A program made the position numbers and the translations under genes. Shown here one piece after another: positions 39,180-49,520 of a DNA stretch of 64,000 nucleotides (position 1 is the stretch's first letter; every line of letters begins with the position of its first letter). This stretch comes from Pseudomonas haemolytica. Lineage in GTDB: Bacteria > Pseudomonadota > Gammaproteobacteria > Pseudomonadales > Pseudomonadaceae. The notes beneath the pieces are model-generated. The model was not told where the DNA came from. It did no database searches and saw only the letters and a list, made by a program, of their open reading frames with translations. The stretch spans positions 124,001-188,000 of the forward strand of contig NZ_VOIW01000004.1 in assembly GCF_009659625.1 (NCBI RefSeq), read 5' to 3'.

Positions 39180-40151
39180 TCAGCTCAATATGGAGACCGT
39201 TCCCAAGTATTTCAAGGCGCGTGACAGATTGTCGCTGTCCAGGCTGTCCAACCAGTGCAAATCGCTCCAGCTGCGCAGCCAGGTGAACTGGCGCTTCGCC
39301 AATTGGCGCGTGGCAATGATGCCGCGCTCCTGCATTTCGGCTGACGTCAGCTTGCCATCCAGATGATCCCAGACTTGGCGGTAGCCTACAGCACGTATCG
39401 AAGGCAGCCCGGCATGCAGGTCACCTCTTGAACGCAGTGCTACGACCTCCTCCACAAACCCCTGTTCCAACATAATTGTGAATCTTTGTGCAATTCGTTC
39501 ATGCAGCACCTGGCGACTTGCCGGAGCGATGGCCAGATTCGCCACAGTATAGGGCAATTGTGACTGCCCAGATGCGCCTGCATCAGCACTTTGCGCACTT
39601 TGTTTCAGCCTGTGTTCAGTCATGGTCTGGCCGCTTACACGCCAGACTTCCAAGGCACGGGTGAGACGCTGGGGATCATTGGGGTGAATGCGTGCCGCGG
39701 ACACCGGGTCCACGGCCGCCAACTGGTCGTGCAAGGCTTGCCAGCCAAGGCGTGCAGCTTCTTCTTCGAGTTCGGCACGCACGTGGGCGTCGGCGGGCGG
39801 CATATCGGCCAGACCTTCCTGCAAAGCCTTGTAGTAGAGCATCGTGCCGCCCACCAGCAGCGGAATATTGCCTCGCGCGGTGATCTCGGCCATGGCCGCC
39901 AGGGCGTCGCTACGAAAATCCGCCGCCGAATAGCTCTCGGCCGGGTCGATGATGTCGATCAACGTGTGGGGATACTGCGCCAACAGCTCTTTAGACGGTT
40001 TGGCCGTACCAATGTCCATGTCCCGGTAAACCAGGGCAGAGTCGACACTGATCAGCTCGCAGGGCAGCACCTTGGTCAGCTCGATGGCCAGGTCGGTCTT
40101 GCCGGCGGCCGTGGGGCCCATCAGGAAGATCGCGGGGGGCAAGGCACTCAT
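39180..40151 (-). CDS. miaA: tRNA dimethylallyltransferase MiaA
   Basis: Adds the dimethylallyl group to A37 of tRNAs reading codons that start with U. 323 residues with the P-loop [27 protein letters not shown] and the family segment [17 protein letters not shown] 40151 ([14 protein letters not shown]) overlaps the last base of the mutL stop; upstream sequence is mutL coding in another frame. Part of the amiB-mutL-miaA-hfq series. Confidence 0.97.
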   Translation of the reverse strand: MSALPPAIFLMGPTAAGKTDLAIELTKVLPCELISVDSALVYRDMDIGTAKPSKELLAQYPHTLIDIIDPAESYSAADFRSDALAAMAEITARGNIPLLVGGTMLYYKALQEGLADMPPADAHVRAELEEEAARLGWQALHDQLAAVDPVSAARIHPNDPQRLTRALEVWRVSGQTMTEHRLKQSAQSADAGASGQSQLPYTVANLAIAPASRQVLHERIAQRFTIMLEQGFVEEVVALRSRGDLHAGLPSIRAVGYRQVWDHLDGKLTSAEMQERGIIATRQLAKRQFTWLRSWSDLHWLDSLDSDNLSRALKYLGTVSILS

Positions 40152-42067
40152 CAACGGCCGCGCAGGAAGAGTTTGTCCAGATCGTCCAGGCCCATTTGGG
40201 TCCAGGTCGGTCGGCCATGGTTGCATTGGCCGCTGCGCTCGGTGTTTTCCATGTCGCGCAGCAGGCCGTTCATTTCCGGCAGGGCCAGGCGACGATTGGC
40301 GCGGATGGCGCCGTGGCAGGCCATGGTGCCGAGCAGTTCGTTGATATGTGCCTGGATACGGTCACTGGTGCCGTATTCCATCAGGTCTGCCAACACGTCG
40401 GCCACCAAGCGGTTGGCTTCGGCCTGCTTGAGCAGCGCAGGAATCTGACGGATTGCCAGGGTTTCCGGGCCCAGGCGTTGTAGCTCAAAGCCCAGTTTCT
40501 GGAACACGCTGTGGTGCTCTTCGGCGCAATCGGCCTCGCGCTGGCTCACCGCCAGGGATTCGGGCACCAGCAGTGGCTGGCCGCTGAGGCCTTCACTGGC
40601 CATGGCGATCTTCAGGCGTTCGTACATGATCCGCTCGTGGGCGGCATGCATGTCCACCAGCACCAGGCCATGGGCGTTTTCCGCCAGAATGTAGATACCC
40701 TTGAGCTGCGCCAGGGCATAGCCCAGTGGCGGAATATCACCGCCGCCTTCCGGCAACGAGGGAGCAGCGCTGGGTTCGGCACCCGGCAGCGGCGCGAAAA
40801 ACTCACGGTAAGCCGCCTGGGCCTCAGCCACCGGTACGGTCGATTGCGGCCGCGGCGTGTATTGATACTGATAACCCGCACCGGCACCCGAGTTCGGCGC
40901 CGTATAGGACGGTTGCGGCTGCGACGATTGCAACAGGTTGGCCGCCAGGCTCATTTCACCTTGCGGGCCGAACTCACCGGCTTCCGGCCCGCTTGGCCGC
41001 ACCACCGCCGTGACAACCGGCGCTGACAGCTGATCATCCGGACGCACATCCCCCAGGGCGCGGTGCAGCGTGCCATACAGGAAGTCATGCACCATGCGCC
41101 CATCACGGAAACGCACTTCGTGCTTGGTCGGGTGCACGTTGACGTCGACCACCGATGGGTCGACCTCAAAGAACAACACAAACGTCGGGTGCCGCCCGTT
41201 GAACAGCACATCGCGATAAGCCTGGCGCACCGCGTGCGCCACCAGCTTGTCGCGTACCGCCCGGCCATTCACAAAGAAGTACTGCAAGTCGGCCTGGCTA
41301 CGGGAAAACGTCGGCAACCCGACCCAGCCCCACAGCCTCAAGCCATTGCGTTCGATCTCGATCGGCAGCGCCTGCTCCAGGAACCCGCTGCCGCACACCG
41401 CCGCCACCCGCCGAGCGCGCGCGGCGTCGTCGTTGGCTTCGTGCAGGCTGAGGATGGTCTTGCCGTTGTGGCGCAGGTGAAATGCCACATCGAAACGCGC
41501 CAGGGCCAGGCGCTTGATGACTTCTTGCAGGTGGTCGAATTCGGTTTTCTCGGCCTTGAGGAATTTGCGCCGCGCCGGGGTGTTGAAGAACAGGTCGCGC
41601 ACTTCCACCGAGGTACCCACCGGATGCGCAGCCGGCTGGACCCGAGGCGCCATGTCGCGGCCTTCGGTTTCCACTTGCCAGGCTTGCTCGGCGCTGCGCG
41701 TGCGGGAAGTCAGGGTCAGGCGTGCCACGGAGCTGATGGAGGCCAGAGCCTCACCGCGAAAGCCCAGGCTCATGACCCGCTCAAGGTCTTCCAGGTCACG
41801 GATCTTGCTGGTGGCGTGACGGGCCAGGGCCAGCGGCAGGTCATCGGCGGAGATGCCGCTGCCGTCGTCACGCACTCGCAGCAGCTTGACGCCGCCCTGC
41901 TCCACGTCGACATCGATACGCTTGGCACCCGAGTCGATGCTGTTTTCCAGCAGTTCCTTGATCACCGACGCCGGGCGCTCAACCACCTCACCCGCGGCGA
42001 TCTGGTTGGCAAGACGCGGGCTGAGCAGTTCAATGCGCGAGCCGCTGTTCAACATGGATTCGCTCAT
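40151..42067 (-). CDS. mutL: DNA mismatch repair protein MutL
   Basis: 638 residues. N-terminal GHKL ATPase with [18 protein letters not shown] and [10 protein letters not shown], then a proline-rich linker of about 100 residues, then a C-terminal dimerisation domain. The C-terminal motif [12 protein letters not shown] fits the DxHA-x2-E-x4-E endonuclease motif of MutL from bacteria without MutH. Overlaps amiB upstream and miaA downstream by one base each. Confidence 0.97.
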   Translation of the reverse strand: MSESMLNSGSRIELLSPRLANQIAAGEVVERPASVIKELLENSIDSGAKRIDVDVEQGGVKLLRVRDDGSGISADDLPLALARHATSKIRDLEDLERVMSLGFRGEALASISSVARLTLTSRTRSAEQAWQVETEGRDMAPRVQPAAHPVGTSVEVRDLFFNTPARRKFLKAEKTEFDHLQEVIKRLALARFDVAFHLRHNGKTILSLHEANDDAARARRVAAVCGSGFLEQALPIEIERNGLRLWGWVGLPTFSRSQADLQYFFVNGRAVRDKLVAHAVRQAYRDVLFNGRHPTFVLFFEVDPSVVDVNVHPTKHEVRFRDGRMVHDFLYGTLHRALGDVRPDDQLSAPVVTAVVRPSGPEAGEFGPQGEMSLAANLLQSSQPQPSYTAPNSGAGAGYQYQYTPRPQSTVPVAEAQAAYREFFAPLPGAEPSAAPSLPEGGGDIPPLGYALAQLKGIYILAENAHGLVLVDMHAAHERIMYERLKIAMASEGLSGQPLLVPESLAVSQREADCAEEHHSVFQKLGFELQRLGPETLAIRQIPALLKQAEANRLVADVLADLMEYGTSDRIQAHINELLGTMACHGAIRANRRLALPEMNGLLRDMENTERSGQCNHGRPTWTQMGLDDLDKLFLRGR

Positions 42068-43488
42068 TACTGCGCCGCCAATTCAGTGCCTGGAATGGTC
42101 AATACCTGGCCGACTTTCAATTCATCAGTCTTCAGATTATTGGCGCTGCGCAGGGTAGCGGCCGACACCTGGAAACGCACGGCCAGCATGGCCACGGTGT
42201 CGCCGGGCTGCACGCGATGGTCACGGGGGCCCTGGGCGATCTTGCCTGAGTCGCGCAGCCAGGCGATATACGTACCCGGCGGCGGGTTCTGCTGGAAGAA
42301 CTGGCGCACGCCGGCACTGATGGAGCGTGCCAGCGCCTGCTGGTGGCTGGAGCTGGCCAGTTTCGAGGCTTCATTGGCGTTGGAGATAAACCCGGTTTCC
42401 ACCAGGATCGACGGGATATCCGGCGACTTCAACACCATGAATCCAGCCTGTTCCACGCGCTGTTTGTGCAGTGAGGTGACGCGACCGATGTTGCTCAGGA
42501 CTTTCTGGCCGACGTTCAGGCTGGAGGTCAGCGAGGCGGTCATCGACAGGTCGAGCAGCACGCCAGCGAGCATTTTGTCCTTGTCATCGAGGGACACGTT
42601 GCCGGCCCCGCCGATCAAGTCGGAACGGTTTTCACTGTCCGCCAGCCAACGGGCGGTCTCGGAGGTTGCGCCGCGATCCGACAGGGCAAACACCGAAGCA
42701 CCAAATGCAGCGGTCGAAGGCGCAGCGTCGGCGTGAATGGACACGAACAGGTCCGCGCCCTTCTTACGGGCAATTTCGGTACGGCCACGCAACGGGATGA
42801 AGTAGTCACCGGTGCGGGTCAGCTCGGCGCGGTAGCCTTTCATGCCGTTGATCTGGCGCTGCAGCTCGCGGGCGATCGCCAGTACCACGTCTTTCTCATG
42901 CTGGCCGCGGGAGCCGGATGCACCCGGGTCTTCGCCACCGTGGCCGGCGTCGATCACCACGATAATGTCGCGCTTGCCTGCCGGTGCGGGGGGCGGCGGT
43001 GGCAGCTTGACCTGGGGTTGCGACGGGTTGACCGGCACCGCAGGCACGGTCGCCACGCTTGGTGTCGGCGCAGGCGGTGGTGCCGCGTCGGCGGGGTTGT
43101 CGAACAGGTCGACCACCAGCCGGTTGCCGTATTGGGCGTTGGGCGCCAGCGAGAAACTCTTTGGCGTCACGGCCTTTTTCAGGTCGATGACCACGCGCAG
43201 GTCGGTCGGCGTACGCTGGGCCGAGCGCATGGCGGTAATGGGCGTGTTGGCGGTAGAGACTTTCAGCGGCGCGGCCAGGCTCGCACCGTTGATGTCGATC
43301 ACCAGGCGATCAGGCGCCGTCAGGGTAAAGACACTGTGCTGGACCGGGCCAGACAGGTCGAACACCAGTCGCGTGTTATCCGGCGCTCGCCACAGGCGAA
43401 CACTTTTTACCTGTGAAGCAGCCAGAGCATTGACAGTCATTGCCGCAAGCAACACCCCCACGACAGCAACCAACGCGCGAAAGCGCAT
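42067..43488 (-). CDS. amiB: N-acetylmuramoyl-L-alanine amidase AmiB
   Basis: Periplasmic zinc amidase that splits septal peptidoglycan in daughter cell separation. 473 residues: signal peptide ([20 protein letters not shown]), AMIN targeting domain, a proline-rich linker, amidase_3 domain with [21 protein letters not shown] and [10 protein letters not shown] (zinc ligands His, Glu, His and the catalytic Glu), and a C-terminal LysM domain ([17 protein letters not shown]). A GTG at 43500 is an alternative start. It lies 17 bases behind tsaE. Confidence 0.95.
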   Translation of the reverse strand: MRFRALVAVVGVLLAAMTVNALAASQVKSVRLWRAPDNTRLVFDLSGPVQHSVFTLTAPDRLVIDINGASLAAPLKVSTANTPITAMRSAQRTPTDLRVVIDLKKAVTPKSFSLAPNAQYGNRLVVDLFDNPADAAPPPAPTPSVATVPAVPVNPSQPQVKLPPPPPAPAGKRDIIVVIDAGHGGEDPGASGSRGQHEKDVVLAIARELQRQINGMKGYRAELTRTGDYFIPLRGRTEIARKKGADLFVSIHADAAPSTAAFGASVFALSDRGATSETARWLADSENRSDLIGGAGNVSLDDKDKMLAGVLLDLSMTASLTSSLNVGQKVLSNIGRVTSLHKQRVEQAGFMVLKSPDIPSILVETGFISNANEASKLASSSHQQALARSISAGVRQFFQQNPPPGTYIAWLRDSGKIAQGPRDHRVQPGDTVAMLAVRFQVSAATLRSANNLKTDELKVGQVLTIPGTELAAQ

Positions 43489-43505
43489 ACCTAACCCCAC
43501 CAATT

Positions 43506-43976
43506 TTATTTGAATTCCAATGCCAGAGCGGCGCACCACACTTCAGCGCGCGCGCTCTGGGGCAACAACTTCAGCTGACGTCCATGCTCATGCGGCGTAA
43601 TGGTAATGGTCAGGTCCGGCTTTGGCAAAAAGCCTGTGCCTTTATCTGGCCATTCGATCAGGCACAGCGCATCTTCGTCGAAGTAATCACGGATGCCCAT
43701 GTACTCCAGTTCCTCGGGATCCACCAGGCGATAGAGGTCGAAGTGGAAGGCGCGCACGCCACCGATCTCGTAGGGTTCGACCAACGTGAACGTCGGGCTT
43801 TTGACCGCGCCCGTATGGCCCAGACCGCGAATAATCCCTCGGGATAATGTGGTCTTGCCAGCGCCCAGGTCACCTTCGAGGAAGATCAGCCCCATGCCGG
43901 CCGTGGCCTGGGCAATAAGACGACCAAACGCAACCATGGCATCTTCATTCGCCAGGAAAAGGCTTACTTCAGGCAC
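43506..43976 (-). CDS. tsaE: tRNA threonylcarbamoyladenosine biosynthesis ATPase TsaE
   Basis: P-loop ATPase of 156 residues that supports t6A37 formation with TsaB and TsaD. Walker A GDLGAGKTTLSRGI and the family segment SPTFTLVEPYE are visible. The GTG at 43974-43976 is the start because it follows GGAGGAG eight bases upstream; it overlaps the end of nnrD by 13 bases. Confidence 0.94.
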   Translation of the reverse strand: MPEVSLFLANEDAMVAFGRLIAQATAGMGLIFLEGDLGAGKTTLSRGIIRGLGHTGAVKSPTFTLVEPYEIGGVRAFHFDLYRLVDPEELEYMGIRDYFDEDALCLIEWPDKGTGFLPKPDLTITITPHEHGRQLKLLPQSARAEVWCAALALEFK

Positions 43977-44824
43977 GGCGACTGCTCCTCCAACAATTGA
44001 CGAATGGCAGGGATCAGGTCGCTGGCAGCCAGGCCACGGCCAAAGCTGCCTTGGCGATCTCCCGCGGTAGCGTGCAACCACACGGCCAGGCAACTTGCGT
44101 CATAGGCAGGCATGCCCTGGGCCAACAATGCACCGACCAGGCCAGCCAGGACGTCACCGAGCCCTGCGGTGGCCATGGCCGGATGACCCTGATCACAACG
44201 GGCAACCCGTCCGTCCGGGCTGGCAATCAAACTGCCAGCCCCCTTGAGGATAGCCACTGCATTGAATGTCTGGCTCAACGCGCGCGCCACCTTAAGGCGG
44301 TCCGCCTGAACCTCGGCTGTCGAAATACCCAACAAGCGCGCCGCTTCGCCCGGATGCGGGGTGATCACACTGTCGGCCGGAAGGCTGACACTGCCGACGG
44401 CCAGTTGATTCAAGGCGTCGGCGTCCCAGACTTGCGCCTGCCGAGCGTTGGCTGCCACGGACAGCAGACTCTTCCCCCACGCCGCAGCGCCTAAACCCGG
44501 GCCAATCACGATGACCGAGATTTTTTCCAGCAAGCCCATCAACTGGTTGGCCGAGCTGACGCCCACCGTCATCACTTCCGGAAGCCGGGCCAGCGCAGCC
44601 GGCACATGCTCGGGCCGAGTCGCCAGGGACACCATGCCGGCGCCGCTGCGCAGGGCGCTCTCGGCACTGAGCAACGCAGCACCGCCAACGCCGCGGTCGC
44701 CACCGATGACCAATAAGTGCCCGAACAGGCCCTTATGGGCGTCCGGGGAACGTGCAGCCAGCTGCGGCAAATGGCCGGGCAACAATAGCTGAACGTCGGT
44801 TATTTCGTGTTTTGTCTGAGGCAT
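43964..44824 (-). CDS. nnrD: ADP-dependent NAD(P)H-hydrate dehydratase
   Basis: Repairs hydrated NADH and NADPH. 286 residues of the ribokinase-like carbohydrate-kinase fold: KGLFGHLLVIGGDRGVGGA, IGPGLGAAAWG, ITPHPGEAARLLG and GLGDVLAGLVGALLAQG. Many bacteria carry this domain fused to an NnrE epimerase domain; here only the dehydratase is present, with about 25 residues before it. It is divergent from queG. Confidence 0.92.
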   Translation of the reverse strand: MPQTKHEITDVQLLLPGHLPQLAARSPDAHKGLFGHLLVIGGDRGVGGAALLSAESALRSGAGMVSLATRPEHVPAALARLPEVMTVGVSSANQLMGLLEKISVIVIGPGLGAAAWGKSLLSVAANARQAQVWDADALNQLAVGSVSLPADSVITPHPGEAARLLGISTAEVQADRLKVARALSQTFNAVAILKGAGSLIASPDGRVARCDQGHPAMATAGLGDVLAGLVGALLAQGMPAYDASCLAVWLHATAGDRQGSFGRGLAASDLIPAIRQLLEEQSPCLK

Positions 44825-44887
44825 GCGTCTTCAAGCTCCGATGTCTGGCAGAATTATACGCATCTAACCTGTGGTTTCCCGTGTCTC

Positions 44888-45952
44888 ATGCCTGCTATTA
44901 CCTCCGATCTGCCCGCCCTCGCCCAATCGATCAAAGACTGGGGCCGCGAGCTGGGCTTTCAACAAGTCGGCATCAGCGGCCTCGACCTGGCTGAGCATGA
45001 ACAGCACCTGCAGCGCTGGCTCGACGCGGGCTACCACGGCGAGATGGAGTACATGGGCGCCCACGGCAGCAAACGCTCCCACCCCGACGAGCTGGTGCCC
45101 GGCACTTTGCGCGTGGTGTCGCTGCGCATGGACTACCTGCCCGGCGACACCCAAATGGCACAACTGCTGGCCAAGCCGGAAAAAGCCTATATCTCGCGTT
45201 ATGCCCTGGGCCGCGACTACCACAAGCTGATCCGCAAGCGCGTGCAGCAACTGGCCGACCGCATTCAAGCGCAGATCGGCCCGTTTGGCTTTCGCGCCTT
45301 TGTCGACAGCGCTCCCGTACTGGAAAAAGCCATCGCCGAACAAGCCGGCCTCGGTTGGATCGGTAAAAACACCCTGGTACTCAACCGCAAGGCCGGCAGT
45401 TATTTCTTTTTGAGCGAACTGTTTGTGGATTTGCCGTTACCGGTGGATCCACCCCACACAACCGAGCACTGTGGCCGCTGCACCGCGTGCCTGGACATCT
45501 GCCCCACCAACGCCTTCGTCGGCCCTTACGTGCTGGACGCCCGGCGCTGCATTTCCTACCTGACCATCGAGCTCAAGAGCGCGATCCCCGAAGACCTGCG
45601 CCCGTTGATCGGCAACCGTGTATTTGGCTGCGATGACTGTCAGATCGTTTGCCCGTGGAATCGTTTCGCCCGGTCCACCGCCGAAAGCGATTTCAAGCCA
45701 CGGCATAACCTGGATAACGCAGAACTGGCCGAGTTGTTTATGTGGGACGAGGATAAATTCCTCAGCAGCACCGAGGGCTCACCCTTGCGCCGTGCCGGTT
45801 ACGAGCGTTGGTTGCGCAACCTGGCAGTGGGCCTGGGCAATGCGCCGTCGAGCATTCCGGTGCTGGAAGCCTTGAAGGCGCGGCGGGACTACCCGTCGGA
45901 GTTGGTGCGCGAGCATGTGGAATGGGCGCTGAACCAGCACGCTACACGCTAA
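44888..45952 (+). CDS. queG: Epoxyqueuosine reductase QueG
   Basis: Cobalamin- and 4Fe-4S-dependent enzyme for the last step of queuosine synthesis in tRNA. 354 residues with two ferredoxin-type clusters (CGRCTACLDICPTNAF and CDDCQIVCPWN) and the family start LAQSIKDWGRELGFQQVGIS. The ATG at 44888 (MPAITSDLP) was chosen. The stop overlaps the convergent TRIC gene by four bases. Confidence 0.95.
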   Translation: MPAITSDLPALAQSIKDWGRELGFQQVGISGLDLAEHEQHLQRWLDAGYHGEMEYMGAHGSKRSHPDELVPGTLRVVSLRMDYLPGDTQMAQLLAKPEKAYISRYALGRDYHKLIRKRVQQLADRIQAQIGPFGFRAFVDSAPVLEKAIAEQAGLGWIGKNTLVLNRKAGSYFFLSELFVDLPLPVDPPHTTEHCGRCTACLDICPTNAFVGPYVLDARRCISYLTIELKSAIPEDLRPLIGNRVFGCDDCQIVCPWNRFARSTAESDFKPRHNLDNAELAELFMWDEDKFLSSTEGSPLRRAGYERWLRNLAVGLGNAPSSIPVLEALKARRDYPSELVREHVEWALNQHATR

Positions 45953-46563
45953 TGAACGTCGTCGTTGTAGACGAACTTGGGCATTTCCCAGTGGAAACGG
46001 ATCGCCAACAGGCGCAGTAGGAAGCCGCTGAACAGCGTCAGCAGAATCGCCTGCTCGCTGGGCAGCTCCAGATACAGGCACAACAGGTAGAACCAGGCGG
46101 CCAGGAACGACACGCTGGCGTACAGCTCACGGCGGAAGATCAGCGGGATGTCGTTGCAGAAGATATCCCGCAGGATGCCGCCGAAGACACCCGTGATGAC
46201 CCCGCTGACCGACGCCACCAACATGCCGTGGCCCATTTCCAGGGCGGTCATGCAGCCGATCAAGGTGAACGCCACCAACCCCAAAGCGTCCAGCGCTAAA
46301 AACAGCGAGCGCAGGCGCCGCATCAGCGGTGCGATGAAAATCGTCACCAGTGCAGCGATGGAGGTCAGCACCAGGTATTCCGGGTGCTTGACCCACGTCA
46401 GCGGGTAGTGACCGAGCAGCACATCGCGCACCGAGCCACCGCCCAAGGCCGTCACGCAGGCGATCAGCACCACGCCAAACCAGTCCATGCCGCGCCGGCC
46501 GGCGGACAAGGCGCCGGTCATGGCTTCGGCGGTGATGGCGACGAGGTAGAGCATCAGCAGCAT
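45949..46563 (-). CDS. Trimeric intracellular cation channel family protein
   Basis: A 204-residue membrane protein with about seven helices and two repeats each carrying a glycine-rich motif (ALGGGSVRDVLLG and GVFGGILRDIFCNDIP), as in UPF0126/YicG (TRIC) channels. Prokaryotic TRIC proteins form monovalent cation channels. Convergent and four bases overlapping with queG. Confidence 0.88.
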   Translation of the reverse strand: MLLMLYLVAITAEAMTGALSAGRRGMDWFGVVLIACVTALGGGSVRDVLLGHYPLTWVKHPEYLVLTSIAALVTIFIAPLMRRLRSLFLALDALGLVAFTLIGCMTALEMGHGMLVASVSGVITGVFGGILRDIFCNDIPLIFRRELYASVSFLAAWFYLLCLYLELPSEQAILLTLFSGFLLRLLAIRFHWEMPKFVYNDDVH

Positions 46564-46649
46564 GATGGCGATCCTTGCAGAGAGGCCGGCAGTCTAATCA
46601 TTTGCTGATGGCACCAAAAGGGGGCGCTTGGCGAAAGACCGCGTCGTCC

Positions 46650-46735
46650 CCTTCGCGAGCTAGCCCGCTCCCACATGTGTGCCGCGTTCGTCATGGCGAC
46701 TCGGTCAAATGTGGGAGCGGGCTAGCTCGCGAAGG
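46650..46735. repeat. REPIN (GTGGGAGCGGGC type, GCTAGC centre)
   Basis: Inverted pair with arms CCTTCGCGAGCTAGCCCGCT. The AGCTAGC core differs from the AGCAAGC of the other copies and is changed in both arms. It lies between the TRIC gene and orn. Confidence 0.86.
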
Positions 46736-46757
46736 CGTCGGGCCAGGCGCCACATAT

Positions 46758-47300
46758 TCAAGCCTTGATGAAATGCTTACGGTAATGCTGCAACTCGGCA
46801 ATCGACTCGCGAATATCATCCAGCGCCAGGTGCGTGCTGCCTTTATGGAAGCTGTCCTTGACCTCCGGCGCCCAGCGCGCAGCCAGCTCCTTGAGCGTCG
46901 ACACATCCAGGTTGCGATAGTGGAAGTAGCTCTCCAGCGCCTTCATATGCGTATAAAGGAAGCGTCGGTCCTGGCAGATGCTGTTGCCGCAGATCGGCGA
47001 CTTGCCCTTGGGCACCCACTTTTCCAGGAAGGCGATGGTTTCGGCTTCGGCTTCGGCCATGCTGATGCGGCTGTCGCGCACGCGCTGGGTCAGGCCGGAG
47101 TTGCCGTGGGTGCGGGTGTTCCACTCGTCCATGGTGGCAAGCACGGCGTCGCTGTGGTGGATGGCGATCACCGGACCTTCGGCCAAGGTGTTGAGGTTGC
47201 TGTCGGTGACAATGGTCGCCATCTCGATGATGACGTCGGTGTCAGGGTTCAGACCGGTCATTTCCAGATCGATCCAAATCAGGTTCTGTGGGTTTTGCAT
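46758..47300 (-). CDS. orn: Oligoribonuclease
   Basis: DEDDh 3'-5' exonuclease of 180 residues that clears di- and oligonucleotides, including pGpG from c-di-GMP breakdown. Catalytic motif [15 protein letters not shown] at residues 9-23 and the C-terminal [12 protein letters not shown] and [15 protein letters not shown] 47300 ([11 protein letters not shown]) is the start; the frame is open well upstream but that part is antisense to rsgA. Divergent from rsgA. Confidence 0.97.
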   Translation of the reverse strand: MQNPQNLIWIDLEMTGLNPDTDVIIEMATIVTDSNLNTLAEGPVIAIHHSDAVLATMDEWNTRTHGNSGLTQRVRDSRISMAEAEAETIAFLEKWVPKGKSPICGNSICQDRRFLYTHMKALESYFHYRNLDVSTLKELAARWAPEVKDSFHKGSTHLALDDIRESIAELQHYRKHFIKA

Positions 47301-47408
47301 GGCTTGATTCTCTTGGCACCTTGGCGTAGCTGGGCAGTTTAGCAGGCGGGGGCGTGCTAGACTCGCGACCGTTTTACCTAACCTTTGCATTATCGACACG
47401 GAACACCA

Positions 47409-48440
47409 ATGGCCAAACGCCAGCTCAATCGTCGCCAAAACTGGCGCATCGAAAAGATTCAAGGTGAGCGCGCCGCACGCGCCGCCAAACGTGAATCCTC
47501 CGCCGTGGAAGCGCTCGAGGGCGGCGACCTGGGCCCTGAACAAACCGGCCTGGTGATCGCACACTTTGGTGTGCAGGTCGAAGTCGAGGCGCTGGAAGGC
47601 GAACTCGCAGGTTCGGTCTCCCGGTGCCACCTGCGCGCCAACCTGCCTGCACTGGTCACTGGCGACAAAGTGGTTTGGCGTGCCGGCAACCAGGGCATCG
47701 GCGTGATCGTTGCCCAGTTGCCGCGCAGCACCGAACTGCGCCGCCCCGACAGCCGCGGCCAGCTCAAGCCGGTGGCCGCCAACGTCGACATGATCGTGAT
47801 CGTGTTCGCACCACTGCCCGAGCCCCATGCCAACCTGATCGACCGCTACCTGGTCGCGGCCGAGCATGCCGGCATTCGCCCACTGTTGCTGCTGAACAAA
47901 TTCGACCTGATCGACGAGCAGAACGCCCCGGCGCTCAATGCGTTGCTGGCGGTCTATCGCACCTTGGGCTACCCGGTGCTGGAAGTCTCGGCCCATCACG
48001 GCAACGGCATGGAACAGCTTCAACAGCAGTTGGATGGGCGTATCAGCGTGTTCGTCGGCCAGTCTGGCGTAGGCAAGTCGTCGCTGGTCAACAGCCTGTT
48101 GCCGGAAGTCGAGACCCGTGTCGGCCCGTTGTCGGAGTTGTCCGGCCAGGGTACCCACACCACCACCACCGCGCGGTTGTTCCACTTCCCCGGTGGCGGT
48201 GAGTTGATCGACTCCCCGGGTATCCGTGAATTCGGCCTCGGCCACGTCAGCCGCAGCGACGTGGAAGCGGGCTTCATCGAATTCAACGACCTGATCGGCA
48301 CCTGCCGCTTCCGCGACTGCAAACACGACCGCGAGCCGGGCTGTGCATTGCTCAAGGCCCTGGAAGATGGCCGAGTGCAGCAGCAGCGGATGAACAGCTA
48401 TCGGTCGATTATTGCGAGTTTGCCTGAGAGCAGTTATTGA
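47409..48440 (+). CDS. rsgA: Ribosome small-subunit biogenesis GTPase RsgA
   Basis: Circularly permuted GTPase of 343 residues that checks late 30S assembly. OB-fold N-terminus, then G4 NKFDL before G1 [12 protein letters not shown] and G3 DSPGIREFG, and a C-terminal zinc site [14 protein letters not shown]. The order of the G motifs shows the permutation typical of the family. Convergent with motB across a long palindrome. Confidence 0.97.
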   Translation: MAKRQLNRRQNWRIEKIQGERAARAAKRESSAVEALEGGDLGPEQTGLVIAHFGVQVEVEALEGELAGSVSRCHLRANLPALVTGDKVVWRAGNQGIGVIVAQLPRSTELRRPDSRGQLKPVAANVDMIVIVFAPLPEPHANLIDRYLVAAEHAGIRPLLLLNKFDLIDEQNAPALNALLAVYRTLGYPVLEVSAHHGNGMEQLQQQLDGRISVFVGQSGVGKSSLVNSLLPEVETRVGPLSELSGQGTHTTTTARLFHFPGGGELIDSPGIREFGLGHVSRSDVEAGFIEFNDLIGTCRFRDCKHDREPGCALLKALEDGRVQQQRMNSYRSIIASLPESSY

Positions 48441-48449
48441 GCCGCCCAG

Positions 48450-48494
48450 CCAGATACAACAAGGCCGCGATCATCGCGGCCTTGTTGTATCTGG
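48450..48494. terminator. Bidirectional terminator, rsgA / motB
   Basis: A perfect 21-bp stem with a 3-base loop lies between the convergent genes. The centre (GGCCGCGA / TCGCGGCC) is GC-rich and the outer part (CAACAA / TTGTTG) is AT-rich on both sides, so it can end transcription in either direction. Confidence 0.78.
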
Positions 48495-48497
48495 AGC

Positions 48498-49517
48498 TTA
48501 CGACCCCGGCACAGGCACCGTAGGATCCTTCACCCCACCGTCATCAAACAGGTTCAGCTTCTGCCGCAGCTCATGGGCCGGCAGCGGCTCCTGTTCCGGC
48601 GGCAGCGCGTTCGGGTCGGCTGGCACTTCGCCGGGCGCACCGTCACCCTGGGTCGGTACCGGTGGCGGCGGCTGGTCACCTTCAATCGCACGCTGGGCTT
48701 TTTTGGTCAGCACCACGATATCGATACGGCGGTTGATCGGGTTGAACGGGTCTTTGGGATCAAACAGTTGCGAGGAGGCAAAGCCCACCACACGCGCCAC
48801 TTGCGGGTCCGGATAGCTACCGGCCACCAACGCACGGCGGGCGGCGTTGGCGCGGTTGGCCGAGAGTTCCCAGTTGCCGAAATCACCCTGCCCAGCGTAG
48901 GGCTTGGCGTCGGTGTGGCCACTGACGCTGATCTTGTTCGGCACCGCCTTGATGGTGTCGGCCATGGCCAAAAGAATGTCTTCAAAGTATGGCTTCAAGC
49001 GCGCACTGCCGGAGTCGAACATCGGCCGGTTGGCAGCGTCCGTGATCTGGATGCGCAGCCCCTCCGGGGTGATTTCGAAAGAAATCTGATCCTTGAATTT
49101 CAGCAGTTGCGGGTTTTCCTCAACCTTGGTCTGCAACTCCTGCAGCAACAGTTCCAGGCGTTCCTGCTCGACCTGCTCGGCCATGGTTTCAACCGTATCG
49201 CGCTCGATCGGGATTTTTTCCTGGGGCGATTCAGTCTGCACTTCCGGGTTGATGGTGCGCTCAGGCGCCAACTGCGGTGAGCCGCCCAGGTCGATGACAA
49301 ACGGCGTGCCGCTTTCCGAAAAGCCAATCGGGTCTTTGAAGTAACCGGCGATGGCGATCTTCTGTTCTGGCGTGGCGGTGGACATCAGCCACAGCACCAG
49401 GAAGAACGCCATCATCGCCGTGGCAAAGTCGGCGAAGGCGATTTTCCAGGCACCACCATGGTGCCCCGCAGCGAAGCGCTTGACGCGCTTGATGATGATC
49501 GGCTGGTTGTTTTCCAT
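48498..49517 (-). CDS. motB: Flagellar motor stator protein MotB
   Basis: 339 residues. A short cytoplasmic start, a single membrane helix carrying the proton-binding Asp30 (KIAFADFATAMMAFFLVLWL), a periplasmic plug and linker, and an OmpA-type peptidoglycan-binding domain (ISVSGHTDAKPY, NRRIDIVV). A proline-rich tail of about 50 residues follows. It lies 3 bases behind motA. Confidence 0.96.
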   Translation of the reverse strand: MENNQPIIIKRVKRFAAGHHGGAWKIAFADFATAMMAFFLVLWLMSTATPEQKIAIAGYFKDPIGFSESGTPFVIDLGGSPQLAPERTINPEVQTESPQEKIPIERDTVETMAEQVEQERLELLLQELQTKVEENPQLLKFKDQISFEITPEGLRIQITDAANRPMFDSGSARLKPYFEDILLAMADTIKAVPNKISVSGHTDAKPYAGQGDFGNWELSANRANAARRALVAGSYPDPQVARVVGFASSQLFDPKDPFNPINRRIDIVVLTKKAQRAIEGDQPPPPVPTQGDGAPGEVPADPNALPPEQEPLPAHELRQKLNLFDDGGVKDPTVPVPGS

Positions 49518-49520
49518 GGC

